Made by a program: the position numbers and the translations under genes
NCBI GenBank assembly: GCA_944382705.1
Contig: CALWNE010000048.1
Coordinates: forward strand, 1-64,000
Direction of reading: 5' to 3'
DNA length: 64,000 nt
Origin: an uncultured Allofournierella sp.
GTDB taxonomy: Bacteria; Bacillota; Clostridia; Oscillospirales; Ruminococcaceae
Shown: positions 49,707 through 59,489 of the stretch, piece by piece
How positions within the stretch are numbered: position 1 is the first letter of the stretch
Layout: every line of letters starts with the position of its first letter
The notes under the pieces: generated by a model
The model's input: the letters and a program-made list of their open reading frames with translations, nothing else
The model's database searches: none
What the model was told of the DNA's origin: nothing

Positions 49707-51044
49707 ATGTATCTGCTTGGAAATGGCCGCCTGGTCACCCGTGACGATGCTATGCCTTATCTGGACAACGGCTGTGTTGCCATTGACGGCAACCTGATTG
49801 CCGCTGTGGGCACCACCCAGGAGCTGAAGGCCCAATACCCGGATGCTGAGTTCATTGATGCAAAGGGCGGCGTGATTATGCCCGGCTTCATCAACGCTCA
49901 CAACCACATTTACTCCGCCTTTGCCCGTGGCCTGACCATCAAGGGCAACAACCCCTCCAACTTCCTGGAGGTTCTGGACCAGCAGTGGTGGACCATCGAC
50001 CGCAACCTGCTGCTGCCGGACACCAAAGCAAGTGCCGATGCAACCTATCTGGACTGCATCATGAACGGTGTAACCACCATTTTTGACCACCATGCAAGCT
50101 TTGGCGGCATTGAGGGCAGCCTGTTTGCCATTGCCGAGAGCGCCAAGGAGTTCGGCGTTCGTTCCAACCTGTGCTACGAAATCAGCGACCGTGACGGCGA
50201 AGCCAAGATGAAGGCCGCTGTTAAGGAGAATGTGGATTTCATCAAGTACGCTCAGGCCGATGATTCCGACATGATTAAGGGCATGATGGGTATGCACGCC
50301 CCCTTCACCCTGAGCAACGCTACTTTGGAGTACTGCGCAGCCGAAAAGCCCGAAGGCGCTGGCTACCACATCCATGTGGCAGAGGGCATCGACGATTTGT
50401 ACGACAGCCTTTCCAAGTACAACAAGCGCCTGGTGTTCCGCCTGCACGACATGAACATCCTGGGCGACAAGACCATATGCGGCCACTGCATCTACATCAA
50501 CGAGGCTGAGATGGATCTGCTCAAGCACACCAACACCATGGTGGTACATAACCCCGAAAGCAACATGGGCAACGCAGTTGGCTGCCCCCCCATCCTGAAG
50601 ATGATGGAAAAGGGCCTGACCGTGGGCCTGGGCACCGACGGATACACCAACGACATGACCGAAAGCTACAAGGTGGCCAATGTGCTGCACAAGCACAACG
50701 CCTGCAAGCCCAATGTGGCCTGGGGCGAAATTCCCACCATGCTGTTTGAAAACAACCGCGCCATGGCTGCCCGCTTCTTCCAGAAGCCCATCGGCATCCT
50801 GAAGGCCGGCGCTTACGCCGATGTGATTGTATCCGATTACAATCCCCTCACCCCCATGAACGCTTCCAACATCAACAGCCACATCCTGTTTGGCATGACC
50901 GGCCGCAGCGTGGTGACCACCATCATCAACGGTGTGGTAAAGATGAAGGACCGTGAGCTGATTGGCATTGATAAGGATGCTGTTCTGGCCCACTGCCGTG
51001 AGCAGAGCGCCGATTTGTGGAACCGCATCAACGCCGGCCGCTGA
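49707..51044 (+). CDS. ssnA: SsnA-type putative aminohydrolase
   Basis: A 445-residue metal-dependent amidohydrolase of the cytosine/guanine deaminase group. Seen: the first metal motif GFINAHNHIYSAFARG (~55-70), FDHHASFGG (~122), IHVAEGIDDLYDS (~216) and the Asp motif GLGTDGYTNDMTES (~309-322). SsnA belongs to the selenium-linked purine catabolism gene set found in anaerobes and in the E. coli ygeW-ssnA region; deamination or ring opening of a purine-derived intermediate is likely, but the exact substrate is not proven from sequence. AAAGGAG precedes ATG 49707. It is the first gene behind the structured leader and shows strongly biased codon use. Confidence 0.9.
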   Translation: MYLLGNGRLVTRDDAMPYLDNGCVAIDGNLIAAVGTTQELKAQYPDAEFIDAKGGVIMPGFINAHNHIYSAFARGLTIKGNNPSNFLEVLDQQWWTIDRNLLLPDTKASADATYLDCIMNGVTTIFDHHASFGGIEGSLFAIAESAKEFGVRSNLCYEISDRDGEAKMKAAVKENVDFIKYAQADDSDMIKGMMGMHAPFTLSNATLEYCAAEKPEGAGYHIHVAEGIDDLYDSLSKYNKRLVFRLHDMNILGDKTICGHCIYINEAEMDLLKHTNTMVVHNPESNMGNAVGCPPILKMMEKGLTVGLGTDGYTNDMTESYKVANVLHKHNACKPNVAWGEIPTMLFENNRAMAARFFQKPIGILKAGAYADVIVSDYNPLTPMNASNINSHILFGMTGRSVVTTIINGVVKMKDRELIGIDKDAVLAHCREQSADLWNRINAGR

Positions 51045-51060
51045 TTTTTTGTTGCAGTTT

Positions 51061-51118
51061 CTGCCGGGTTTTGCCCGGTTCGCACCCAGCGCAAAGTCTG
51101 GGCGGGTGAACCCGGCAG
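51061..51118 (+). other. Stable hairpin between ssnA and ygfK
   Basis: CTGCCGGGTT (51061-51070) pairs perfectly with AACCCGGCAG (51109-51118), enclosing a second stem CACCC/GGGTG. No T-run follows, so it is more likely an mRNA processing or stability element than a terminator. Confidence 0.6.
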
Positions 51119-51192
51119 GTTTATGGCCGATGCACGGGCCTAAAGTGTGCTGAAGCATTTACACTAAGAGAGTTTTAAAAAGGAGAACTATC

Positions 51193-54168
51193 ATGAGCGA
51201 TATCATGCGTCCTATTCCGTTTTCTGAACTGATGGATTGGGTGATTGCCGAGTACGCAAGCCGCAAGACCATCTTTGGTGTTGGTGACATCTACAAGCAC
51301 ACCAGCGGCAAGATGCTGCCCATCTTCACCGAACAGGTGGAAACTCCCTTTGGCCCCGCTGCTGGCCCCCACACCCAGCTGGCCCAGAACCTGATTGCCT
51401 CCTACGCTGGTGGCAGCCGCTTCTTTGAGGTAAAAACCGTTCAGATTATCGACGGTGAGGACCTGCCCGTTTCCAAGCCCTGCATCAAGGCTGAGGACGA
51501 GTGCTACAATGTGGAGTGGAGCACCGAGCTGCGTGTTCCCCAGGCTTTTGAGGAGTATGTAAAGGGCTGGTTCGCCCTGAAGCTCATCAGCCGTATGTAC
51601 GGCCTGGGCAGCGAAAACGGCTTTGTGTTCAACATGAGCGTTGGTTACGACCTGGCCGGCATTAAGAGCGAGAAGGTAAACAACTACATTGAGGGCATGA
51701 AGGACGCTTCCACCAGCAAAATCTGGGCTGAGTGCGTGGAGTGGGCCAAGGCCAACCTGGACCGCCTGCCCGGCATTGATGCTGCCTACATCGACTCCAT
51801 CAATCCCCATGTGTGCACCTCCATCACCCTGTCCACCCTGCACGGCTGCCCTCCCGATGAGATTGAGCGCATTGCAACCTACCTCATCACCGAGAAGAAG
51901 CTGAACACCTACATCAAGTGCAACCCCACTCTGCTGGGCTACGAGTTCGCTCGTAAAACTCTGGACGACATGGGTTACGACTACATCGTGTTCGACGATC
52001 ACCACTTCAAGGGCGACCTGCAGTTCTGCGATGCTATCCCCATGTTCAACCGTCTGCTGGCCCTGTGTGCCGAAAACGGCGTAGAGTTCGGCATTAAGCT
52101 GACCAACACCTTCCCTGTTACCATCGCTGGCGGCGAGCTGCCCGGCGAGGAGATGTACATGAGCGGTAAGAGCCTGTACCCCCTGTCCATCAGCCTGGCT
52201 CAGAAGGTGGAGAAGGAATTTGACGGCAAGCTGCGTGTTTCCTACTCCGGCGGTGCAGACCAGTTCAACATTGACCGCATCTTTGAAACCGGCATCTGGC
52301 CCATCACCCTGGCTACCACCCTGCTGAAGCCCGGCGGATACAACCGTCTGCGCCCCATGGCCGAAAAGCTGGTTGCCATGGACTATGTACCCTTCAACGG
52401 CGTGGACATGGAGAAGCTGGACGCTCTGGTTGCTTCCGTTAAAACCGACGAGCACCATGTAAAGCCCATCAAGCCCCTGCCCAGCCGCAAGATGAAGCAG
52501 GAAGTTCCCCTGATTGACTGCTTCGTTGCTCCCTGCCAGGAGGCTGGCTGCCCCATCCATCAGGATATCCCCACCTACATCGAGCTGGTGGGCGAGGGCA
52601 AGCTGGCCGAGGCTCTGGAGGTAATCTGCGAAAAGAACCCCCTGCCCTTCATCACCGGCACCATTTGCAGCCATCGCTGCACCACCAAGTGCACCCGTAA
52701 CTTCTACGAGGACAGCGTGCACATCCGTGACGCCAAGCTGGTTGCCGCTGAGGGCGGTTTTGATACCTTCATCGCTGGCCTGAAGGCCGGTGCTGCCCGC
52801 AGCGAGAATGTGGCCATCATCGGCGGCGGCCCCGCTGGTATGGCAGCTGCCTACTTCCTGGCCCGTGCCGGTGCAAAGGCTACCATCTTTGAAAAGCGGG
52901 ACGCTCTGGGCGGTGTGGTAAAGCACATCATCCCCGGTTTCCGTATCTCTGACGAAGCCATTGCCAAGGACGCTGCTCTGCTGGAGAAGCTGGGTGTTAC
53001 CGTAAAGCTGAACACCACTGTTACCACTCCCGCTGACCTGCTGGCTCAGGGTTACACCCATGTAATTTTGGCCAACGGCGCCTGGAACCATGGCAAGCTG
53101 CACCTGGAAGGTCAGGCTCCCATGAATGTTATGGACTTCCTGGAGACCCTGAAGAAGGACCCCGCCAGCGTACAGCTGGGCAACGATGTGGTCATCATCG
53201 GTGCAGGCAACACCGCCATGGACGCCGCCCGTGCCGCTAAGCGTGCCGGTGCCGAGAATGTTCGTCTGGTATACCGCCGCACCAAGCGTTATATGCCCGC
53301 CGACGAGGAAGAATTGGAGCTGGCCATTGCCGATGGCGTTGAGTTCTGCGAGCTGCTGGCTCCCGTTCGTTTTGAAAACGGCCAGCTGGTATGCGATGTG
53401 ATGCGTCTGGGTGCTCCCGATGCTTCCGGCCGCCGCAGCCCCGAGGCTACCGGTGAGCAGACCGTTCTGCCCGCTTCCTGCGTGATTGCCTCCATCGGCG
53501 AGCAGGTGGACACCGCCTACTTCCTGAGCAGCGGCATTGCTGTGGACGAGAAGGGCAAGGCAAAGCTGGACGCTGCCTGCAAGGCTGAGAACGGCGTTTA
53601 TGTTGTGGGTGACGCAAAGCGCGGCCCCGCTACCGTGGTAGAGGCTATTGCCGATGCTACCGCTGCCGCTATGGAAATTCTGAACAGCGCCGTGAAGGAA
53701 CTGCCCTTCACCGCTGCTGCCGAAACCCTGAAGGCAAAGCGCAGTGCTCTGGCCGAGTATGTAAGCGGCAGCACCGAGAACGAGCGCTGCCTGGGCTGCA
53801 ACGCTGTTTGTGAGAACTGTGTTGATGTTTGCCCCAACCGTGCAAACCTGGCCATCCAGGTGCCCGGCATGGCCAAGGAGCAGATTGTGCATGTGGATAA
53901 GATGTGCAACGAGTGCGGCAACTGTGCTGTGTTCTGCCCCTACGCCAGCGCTCCCTACAAGGATAAGTTCACCGTATTTGCTTCTGCCGAAGATATGGCA
54001 GACAGCGAGAACCCCGGCTTCTGTGTGCTGAACGCCGCTGAGGGCAAGGTAAAGGTTCGTCTGGGCAGTCAGGAGTACGAAACCGTTCTGGCTCAGGATA
54101 CCACCACCTACGCACCCCTGAAGCAGCTCATGGAAACCATCATCCGGGATTACGCTTACTGCCTGTAA
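51193..54168 (+). CDS. ygfK: YgfK, multidomain FAD/FeS oxidoreductase
   Basis: The 991-residue protein is annotated in homologues as putative selenate reductase subunit. Domains: a dihydroorotate dehydrogenase-like barrel (~1-430) and a GltD-like [4Fe-4S] entry region with Cys pairs around 443-510 (APCQEAGCPIHQDIP, ICSHRCTTKC). Two Rossmann folds follow, for FAD (VAIIGGGPAGMAAAYF, ~538) and NAD(P) (VVIIGAGNTAMDAARAA, ~664). Two C-terminal ferredoxin-type clusters complete it (CLGCNAVCENCVDVCP ~866, CNECGNCAVFCP ~905). It should move electrons between NAD(P)H, flavins and FeS partners. Since the neighbouring molybdenum hydroxylase lacks an FAD domain, YgfK is a plausible electron acceptor or donor for it (inference). 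AAGGAG precedes ATG 51193. Confidence 0.93.
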   Translation: MSDIMRPIPFSELMDWVIAEYASRKTIFGVGDIYKHTSGKMLPIFTEQVETPFGPAAGPHTQLAQNLIASYAGGSRFFEVKTVQIIDGEDLPVSKPCIKAEDECYNVEWSTELRVPQAFEEYVKGWFALKLISRMYGLGSENGFVFNMSVGYDLAGIKSEKVNNYIEGMKDASTSKIWAECVEWAKANLDRLPGIDAAYIDSINPHVCTSITLSTLHGCPPDEIERIATYLITEKKLNTYIKCNPTLLGYEFARKTLDDMGYDYIVFDDHHFKGDLQFCDAIPMFNRLLALCAENGVEFGIKLTNTFPVTIAGGELPGEEMYMSGKSLYPLSISLAQKVEKEFDGKLRVSYSGGADQFNIDRIFETGIWPITLATTLLKPGGYNRLRPMAEKLVAMDYVPFNGVDMEKLDALVASVKTDEHHVKPIKPLPSRKMKQEVPLIDCFVAPCQEAGCPIHQDIPTYIELVGEGKLAEALEVICEKNPLPFITGTICSHRCTTKCTRNFYEDSVHIRDAKLVAAEGGFDTFIAGLKAGAARSENVAIIGGGPAGMAAAYFLARAGAKATIFEKRDALGGVVKHIIPGFRISDEAIAKDAALLEKLGVTVKLNTTVTTPADLLAQGYTHVILANGAWNHGKLHLEGQAPMNVMDFLETLKKDPASVQLGNDVVIIGAGNTAMDAARAAKRAGAENVRLVYRRTKRYMPADEEELELAIADGVEFCELLAPVRFENGQLVCDVMRLGAPDASGRRSPEATGEQTVLPASCVIASIGEQVDTAYFLSSGIAVDEKGKAKLDAACKAENGVYVVGDAKRGPATVVEAIADATAAAMEILNSAVKELPFTAAAETLKAKRSALAEYVSGSTENERCLGCNAVCENCVDVCPNRANLAIQVPGMAKEQIVHVDKMCNECGNCAVFCPYASAPYKDKFTVFASAEDMADSENPGFCVLNAAEGKVKVRLGSQEYETVLAQDTTTYAPLKQLMETIIRDYAYCL

Positions 54169-54201
54169 GCCGGCCCCGTTCTCGGAAAGAAGGGAATCGT
54201 T

Positions 54202-55560
54202 TTGATTATCATCCAAAACGGCCAACTGGTCAGCCCCACCGGGCTGACCAGGGCCGATTTGGCCATGGATGAGGGGCGGATCGTTTCGATCGCCCCTCAC
54301 CTGGCCCCCGGCCCCCAGGATACTGTATACGACGCTCAGGGCTGCTATGTGTTCCCTGGTTTTATCGACGGCCATACCCACCTGGATATGGACAGCGGCG
54401 TAACCGTAACTGCGGACGACTTTGCCACCGGCAGCCGTGCGGCTGTGTGCGGCGGCACCACCACCCTGGTGGACTTTGCCACCCAGGACAAGGGCGGCAC
54501 CCTGATGCAGGCACTGGATGCCTGGCACAAAAAAGCGGAAGGCCGTTGCAGCTGCAACTATGCATTCCACATGGCCATTACCGACTGGAACCCAGCTGTA
54601 AAGGAAGAAATTCCTCTGATGTTCCAGGAAGGTGTGTCCAGCTTTAAGGCCTATATGGCCTACGATGCACTCAAGGTCAACGATGCCCAGCTGCTGGAAA
54701 TGCTGGAGACCATCGGGCCTATGGGCGGTATTTTGGGCGTTCACTGCGAGAACGGCCTGCTGGTAAATACCCTTCAGGCACAGCAGAAGGCCATGGGCCA
54801 TTTTGGCCCGGATGGTCACCCCGCAAGCCGTCCCCCCGAAGTAGAAGCGGAAGCCGTAAATCGGCTTTGCTACCTGGGCAAGCTGGCAGATGCCCCGGTG
54901 CATGTGGTTCACCTGAGCTCCGCCCTTGGGCTGGAGGAGGTGCGGGCCGCCCGTAAGAACGGCGTAACGGTATATGCCGAAACCTGCCCCCAATATCTTG
55001 TACTGGACGAAAGCCGCTACAAGACCCCCGGCTTTGAAGGAGCCAAGTATGTAATGAGCCCTCCCTTGCGCAGCCCCGCCGATGTGCAGGCTCTGCGCCA
55101 GGCCGTAATCAATGGCGAAATTGATACCATTGCAACGGACCATTGCAGCTACAATTTTAAGGGCCAGAAAGAACTGGGCCTTACCGATTTCACAAAAATT
55201 CCCAACGGCGGTCCCGGCATTGAACACCGGCCCATGGTGGTGTACTCCAGCATGGTGGATACCGGTGAGCTTGCTGTGACTGATTTTTGCCGTTTGCTGG
55301 CCGAAGGCCCGGCCCGGCTGTTTGGAATGTACCCCCAAAAGGGTGTACTGGCTGTGGGATCGGACGCAGACATTACCATTTGGGACCCCACGGCAAAGAC
55401 TACTATCCGTGCTGCACGGCAGCATCAAAATGTGGATTATACCCCCTATGAAGGGTTTTCGATTACCGGTATGCCCCGCTATGTATTTGTAGGCGGAACG
55501 CTGGCGGCCCAGGATGGCCAGCCGACGGAAGCATTGGCCGGGCGTTATGTCAAGCGCTGA
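54202..55560 (+). CDS. hydA: Hydantoinase/dihydropyrimidinase-family ring hydrolase
   Basis: A 452-residue cyclic amidohydrolase. Metal ligands: GHTHLDMD (His58 region), the carboxylated lysine in SSFKAYMAYD (Lys149), HCEN (~182) and HVVHLSSA (~233), then the Asp in TDHCSYN (~313). Family enzymes open hydantoin, dihydropyrimidine or related rings; in the purine cluster the homologue (hyuA/hydA) is taken to open a purine-derived ring intermediate. The start is TTG 54202 after AAGGGA, with residues reading IIIQNGQLVSPTG as normal for the family. It lies 33 nt after ygfK and 15 nt before the XdhD-like gene. Confidence 0.92.
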   Translation: MIIIQNGQLVSPTGLTRADLAMDEGRIVSIAPHLAPGPQDTVYDAQGCYVFPGFIDGHTHLDMDSGVTVTADDFATGSRAAVCGGTTTLVDFATQDKGGTLMQALDAWHKKAEGRCSCNYAFHMAITDWNPAVKEEIPLMFQEGVSSFKAYMAYDALKVNDAQLLEMLETIGPMGGILGVHCENGLLVNTLQAQQKAMGHFGPDGHPASRPPEVEAEAVNRLCYLGKLADAPVHVVHLSSALGLEEVRAARKNGVTVYAETCPQYLVLDESRYKTPGFEGAKYVMSPPLRSPADVQALRQAVINGEIDTIATDHCSYNFKGQKELGLTDFTKIPNGGPGIEHRPMVVYSSMVDTGELAVTDFCRLLAEGPARLFGMYPQKGVLAVGSDADITIWDPTAKTTIRAARQHQNVDYTPYEGFSITGMPRYVFVGGTLAAQDGQPTEALAGRYVKR

Positions 55561-55575
55561 AAGGAGACACTCCCT

Positions 55576-58149
55576 ATGTACACCCTGTATGTAAATGGTG
55601 TGGAGCACCGTACAGACAAAAACATCAAACTGATGGACTTTTTGCGGGAAGACCTGCGGCTCACCAGTGTAAAAAACGGCTGTGGCGAAGGCGCCTGCGG
55701 CACCTGTACCATTTTGGTGGACGGCAAAAAGGTTAGATCCTGCGTTTTTACCACCGAAAAAATGGACGGTAAGCACATTACCACCGTAGAAGGCCTGACC
55801 CCCCGTGAGCGTGAGGTTTATGTATACGCTTTTGGTCAGACTGGCGCCGTTCAGTGTGGTTTCTGCATTCCTGGCATGGTGATTAGTGCCAAGAGCCTGC
55901 TGGATGAAAACCTGAACCCCACCCGTGAAGATGTAAAGAAAGCCATCCGCGGCAACATCTGCCGCTGCACCGGCTACATCCGCATTGAGGATGCAATTCT
56001 GCTGGCTGCCAAGATGTTCCGTGAAAACCTGCCTGTTCCCAAGGAGGACGACAGCGAGGCCCGCATTGGCTGCCACCTGCCCCGTGTGGATGTTGCGGAA
56101 AAGGTACTGGGCACCGGCCTGTTTGTTGACGATATTCAGGTTCCTGGCATGATTTATGCCAAGGCCCTGCGCTCCAAATACCCCCGTGCACGGGTGGAAA
56201 AAATCGATTTGACCAGAGCCCTGGCTCACCCGGATGTGGTCAAGATTCTGCGTGCCGAAGATGTGCCCTTCAACAAAACCGGCCACATCATTCAGGACTG
56301 GGATGTTCTCATTGCAGAGGGTGACTGCACCCGCTACATTGGCGATGCCATCGTACTGGTTGCCACCAACCACAAGGAAACGCTGGATGAAGTGCTGAGC
56401 CTGGTGGATGTTACTTACACCGAGCTGGAAGCTATCACCGACCCCCTGAAAGCAATGGAGCCGGATGCTCCCAAGCTGCACGAAAACGGCAACATCCTTA
56501 CCAAGGAAGTGCTCAAGCGCGGCAATGCCGAAGAAATCATTGCCAACGCACCCCATGTGGTAACCCGTCACTACTCTACCCCCATGACCGACCATGCCTT
56601 CATGGAGCCTGAGTGTGCCATTGCCATGCCGGACGGCGACGGTGGCCTGCTGCTTTACACCGGTGCGCAATCGGTGTATGATGAACAGAAGGAAATCTCC
56701 CGTATGCTGCAACTGCCTCCGGAGAAGGTTCGCTGCCAGAGCAAGCTGGTGGGCGGCGGCTTCGGCGGCAAGGAGGACATGAGCGTTCAGCACCATGCTG
56801 CTCTTATGGCCTGGGCCACCGGCAAGCCGGTTAAGGTAAAGTTCAGCCGTCAGGAGAGTCTGAACATCCACACCAAGCGCCACGCTATGGAGATGGACAT
56901 CACCACCGCCTGTGACGAAAACGGCAAGCTGCTGGCAATGAAGGCCACCCTCATTTCTGACTGCGGCGCCTACGCCAGCCTGGGCGGCCCTGTTTTGCAG
57001 CGTGCCTGCACCCACTGCGGCGGCCCCTACAACTTCCAGAATATCGACATCACCGGCCTTTGCGTTTACACCAACAATGTGCCTGGCGGCGCCTTCCGTG
57101 GCTTTGGCGTAACCCAGAGCTGCTTCGGCGCCGAGATGAACCTGGATTTGCTGGCCGAAGAAGTTGGCATCAGCCCCTGGCAAATCCGTTACATTAACGC
57201 CATTCGCCCCGGCGATGTGCTGCCCAACGGCCAGATTGCAAGCCCCGACACAGGCTATGCCGAGTGCCTGGAGGCTGTGAAGGAAGCCTATGAGAGCAGC
57301 CCCTACGCTGGCATTGCCGGCTGCATGAAAAACAGCGGCGTGGGCGTTGGCCTGCCCGACATTGGCCGCTGTAAGCTGACCATTGTGGACGGCAAGGTAC
57401 ACATCCGCACCAGTGCCGCCTGCATGGGCCAGGGCATTGCCACCGTTTGCACCCAGATTGTGCATGAGGTAACCGGCGTCGCCGTAGACAAGATGTTCCA
57501 CGAGCGTCCCGATACCAGCATTACCCCCAACTCCGGCACCTCCACTGCTTCCCGCCAGACCGTATTCTGCGGCGAGGCTACCCGCCGTGCTGCCGGTATG
57601 CTTCAGGATGCCCTGGCCTCCGGCCGCACCCTGGAAGATTTGGAAGGCGAAAGCTTCTACGGCGAATACAGCGGTGTAACCGACCGGATGGGCAGCGATA
57701 AGCCCAACCCTGTAAGCCATGTGGCCTACGGCTATGCGGCTCAGGTGGTTATCATGGACGAAAACAAGAAGGTGACCCGTGTGGTTGCAGCCCACGATGT
57801 GGGCCGGGTGGTAAACCCGCAGGCTTGCGCCGGCCAGATTGAAGGCGGCGTTGTTATGTGCCTGGGCTACGGCCTCACCGAGGACTTCAAGATGGAAAAC
57901 GGCTATGTGAAGTCCAAGTACGGCACGCTGGGCCTGTGGCGTGCCACCGATGTACCTCCCATTGATGTAATCTTTGTAGAAAAAGGCTCCGAGGATCAGA
58001 ATACCTTCGGCGCCAAAGGTGTGGGTGAAATCTGTGCGATTCCCGCCGCTCCCGCTGCTGCACACGCTGCTTACCGGGTAGACGGCCAGTTCCGCACAAA
58101 ACTGCCCATCTGCGATACCTTCTACAATAAAGCTAAGGGAGGAAAATAA
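55576..58149 (+). CDS. xdhD: XdhD-like FeS/molybdenum hydroxylase, no FAD domain
   Basis: The 857-residue enzyme fuses a [2Fe-2S] domain pair (~1-150) to a molybdopterin-binding large domain. The FeS ligands are in GCGEGACGTC (~36-45), QCGFCIPGM (~94) and CRCTGY (~130). In the large domain, GGGFGGKED (~393) and GGAFRGFGVTQS (~504) contact the cofactor, GQGIATVC (~619) follows, and the catalytic Glu is in GVGE (Glu818). The FAD domain of classical xanthine dehydrogenase is absent. It should hydroxylate or, running in reverse, reduce a purine such as xanthine/hypoxanthine/urate. Selenium-dependent relatives carry a labile Se at the Mo centre; no in-frame TGA occurs, so no selenocysteine is encoded. 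Confidence 0.93.
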   Translation: MYTLYVNGVEHRTDKNIKLMDFLREDLRLTSVKNGCGEGACGTCTILVDGKKVRSCVFTTEKMDGKHITTVEGLTPREREVYVYAFGQTGAVQCGFCIPGMVISAKSLLDENLNPTREDVKKAIRGNICRCTGYIRIEDAILLAAKMFRENLPVPKEDDSEARIGCHLPRVDVAEKVLGTGLFVDDIQVPGMIYAKALRSKYPRARVEKIDLTRALAHPDVVKILRAEDVPFNKTGHIIQDWDVLIAEGDCTRYIGDAIVLVATNHKETLDEVLSLVDVTYTELEAITDPLKAMEPDAPKLHENGNILTKEVLKRGNAEEIIANAPHVVTRHYSTPMTDHAFMEPECAIAMPDGDGGLLLYTGAQSVYDEQKEISRMLQLPPEKVRCQSKLVGGGFGGKEDMSVQHHAALMAWATGKPVKVKFSRQESLNIHTKRHAMEMDITTACDENGKLLAMKATLISDCGAYASLGGPVLQRACTHCGGPYNFQNIDITGLCVYTNNVPGGAFRGFGVTQSCFGAEMNLDLLAEEVGISPWQIRYINAIRPGDVLPNGQIASPDTGYAECLEAVKEAYESSPYAGIAGCMKNSGVGVGLPDIGRCKLTIVDGKVHIRTSAACMGQGIATVCTQIVHEVTGVAVDKMFHERPDTSITPNSGTSTASRQTVFCGEATRRAAGMLQDALASGRTLEDLEGESFYGEYSGVTDRMGSDKPNPVSHVAYGYAAQVVIMDENKKVTRVVAAHDVGRVVNPQACAGQIEGGVVMCLGYGLTEDFKMENGYVKSKYGTLGLWRATDVPPIDVIFVEKGSEDQNTFGAKGVGEICAIPAAPAAAHAAYRVDGQFRTKLPICDTFYNKAKGGK

Positions 58150-58153
58150 GTTA

Positions 58154-59476
58154 ATGAATACTGTTACCAAATCTGCGCCTTCTGAAAGCGCACTGTTTGA
58201 ACGCACCGGTATGCCCCCTCTGGGCAAGGCCATTCCCCTGGCCTTGCAGCATGTGGTGGCCATGGTTGTGGGCTGCATCACCATGCCCATGATTGTGGCT
58301 TCCACCGCCGGTGTCTCCGCCAGCGACCAGATCATCATGGTGCAGGGCAGCTTGCTTGTAGCTGCCCTGGCCATCCTGCTGCAAGCCTTTGGCGTAACCG
58401 GATTTGTCAGCAGCGGCCTGCCCATTATGGTAGGCAGTGGCTTTGCATTTCTGCCCACTCTGCGCAGTGTGGTAGAGCTGCACGGCATTGGCGGCATGGC
58501 CGGCGCACAGATTGCCGGCGCCTGCCTGGGTATGCTGGTGGGTCTGGTGTTCAAAAAGATTCGCTTTTTGTTTCCTCCCATTGTTACTGCCAGCGTGGTG
58601 CTCACCATCGGTATCTCTTTGTATGATACCGCTGTAAACTACATGGCAGGCGGCAGCGCAAGCGACCCTTACTACGGCAGCCCCCGCAACTGGCTGCTGG
58701 CTTTCATCACCCTGGCAACCGTTATTATCTGCGGTCAGTTCTGCAAGGGTATGATTAAGGCCAGCGCCACCCTCATCGGCATGGTAGTCGGCTATATGGT
58801 GGCTCTGTGCATGGGTATGATTCAGTTCGACAGTGTTGGCAGTGCTGCTTGGGTTCAGCTGCCTGAACCCCTTCACTTTGCTCCCACCTTCAGCCTGAGT
58901 GCTATTGTGAGCCTGGGCATTGTGTTTATGGTAAACGCCGTGCAGGACATTGGCCAGTTTGAGGCCACTGCAAACGGCGCTTACGAGCGGGCTGCCACCA
59001 GCAGCGAAATTACCGGCGGTGTAATCGGCAACAACCTGTGCAGCCTGCTTGGCGGCATTCTGGGTGGTGTGCCTGTGGCCTGCGCCGGTCAGAATGTAGG
59101 CATCGTGGTAACAACCAAGGTAATCAACCGTGTGGTATTTGGCATTGCCGGCGGCGTAGTGGCTGTGGCTGCCCTGGTACCCAAACTGAGCGCCATCCTC
59201 ATCACCATTCCCCAGCCCGTGCTGGGCGGCGCTACCATCACCGTGTTCGGCTCCATCGCCATGACTGGCGTGCGTATGCTGGCCCGTGATGGTTTGAGCA
59301 ACCGCAGCGTATTCATTGCAGGTTTGAGCGTTGCTCTGGCTGTGGGTATTCCCCAGACTGTCAACGCTTTTGCAGGCTGCCCCGCCTGGGTAGGCCAGAT
59401 TTTCGGAGGTTCCGAAGTAATCGTGGTTGCCCTGAGCGCCATCCTGCTCAATCTCATTCTTCCCAAGGAACAATAA
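58154..59476 (+). CDS. NCS2 family purine (xanthine/urate) permease
   Basis: A 440-residue transporter with about 14 membrane segments. The NCS2 signature QNVGIVVTT (~312) and the TM8 acidic residue in DIGQFEATANGA (~272) are present; both are substrate-site features of the xanthine/uric acid branch. It would bring purines in with a cation. It starts 4 nt after the XdhD-like stop and is 13 nt before ygeX, firmly inside the operon. Exact substrate (urate, xanthine, hypoxanthine) cannot be told from sequence; the genomic setting favours urate or xanthine. Confidence 0.93.
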   Translation: MNTVTKSAPSESALFERTGMPPLGKAIPLALQHVVAMVVGCITMPMIVASTAGVSASDQIIMVQGSLLVAALAILLQAFGVTGFVSSGLPIMVGSGFAFLPTLRSVVELHGIGGMAGAQIAGACLGMLVGLVFKKIRFLFPPIVTASVVLTIGISLYDTAVNYMAGGSASDPYYGSPRNWLLAFITLATVIICGQFCKGMIKASATLIGMVVGYMVALCMGMIQFDSVGSAAWVQLPEPLHFAPTFSLSAIVSLGIVFMVNAVQDIGQFEATANGAYERAATSSEITGGVIGNNLCSLLGGILGGVPVACAGQNVGIVVTTKVINRVVFGIAGGVVAVAALVPKLSAILITIPQPVLGGATITVFGSIAMTGVRMLARDGLSNRSVFIAGLSVALAVGIPQTVNAFAGCPAWVGQIFGGSEVIVVALSAILLNLILPKEQ

Positions 59477-59489
59477 GGAGACTTTTATC

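Noticed and set aside
55576..58149. Selenocysteine in the XdhD-like hydroxylase
   Set aside because: The frame has no in-frame TGA; any selenium would be a labile cofactor.
51175..58608. Uninterrupted minus-strand reading frame of almost 2,500 codons antisense to ygfK, hydA, xdhD and part of the permease
   Set aside because: It lies opposite four clearly recognisable genes and has no family similarity or ribosome site. The lack of stops follows from sense-strand codon bias, which avoids TTA, CTA and TCA.
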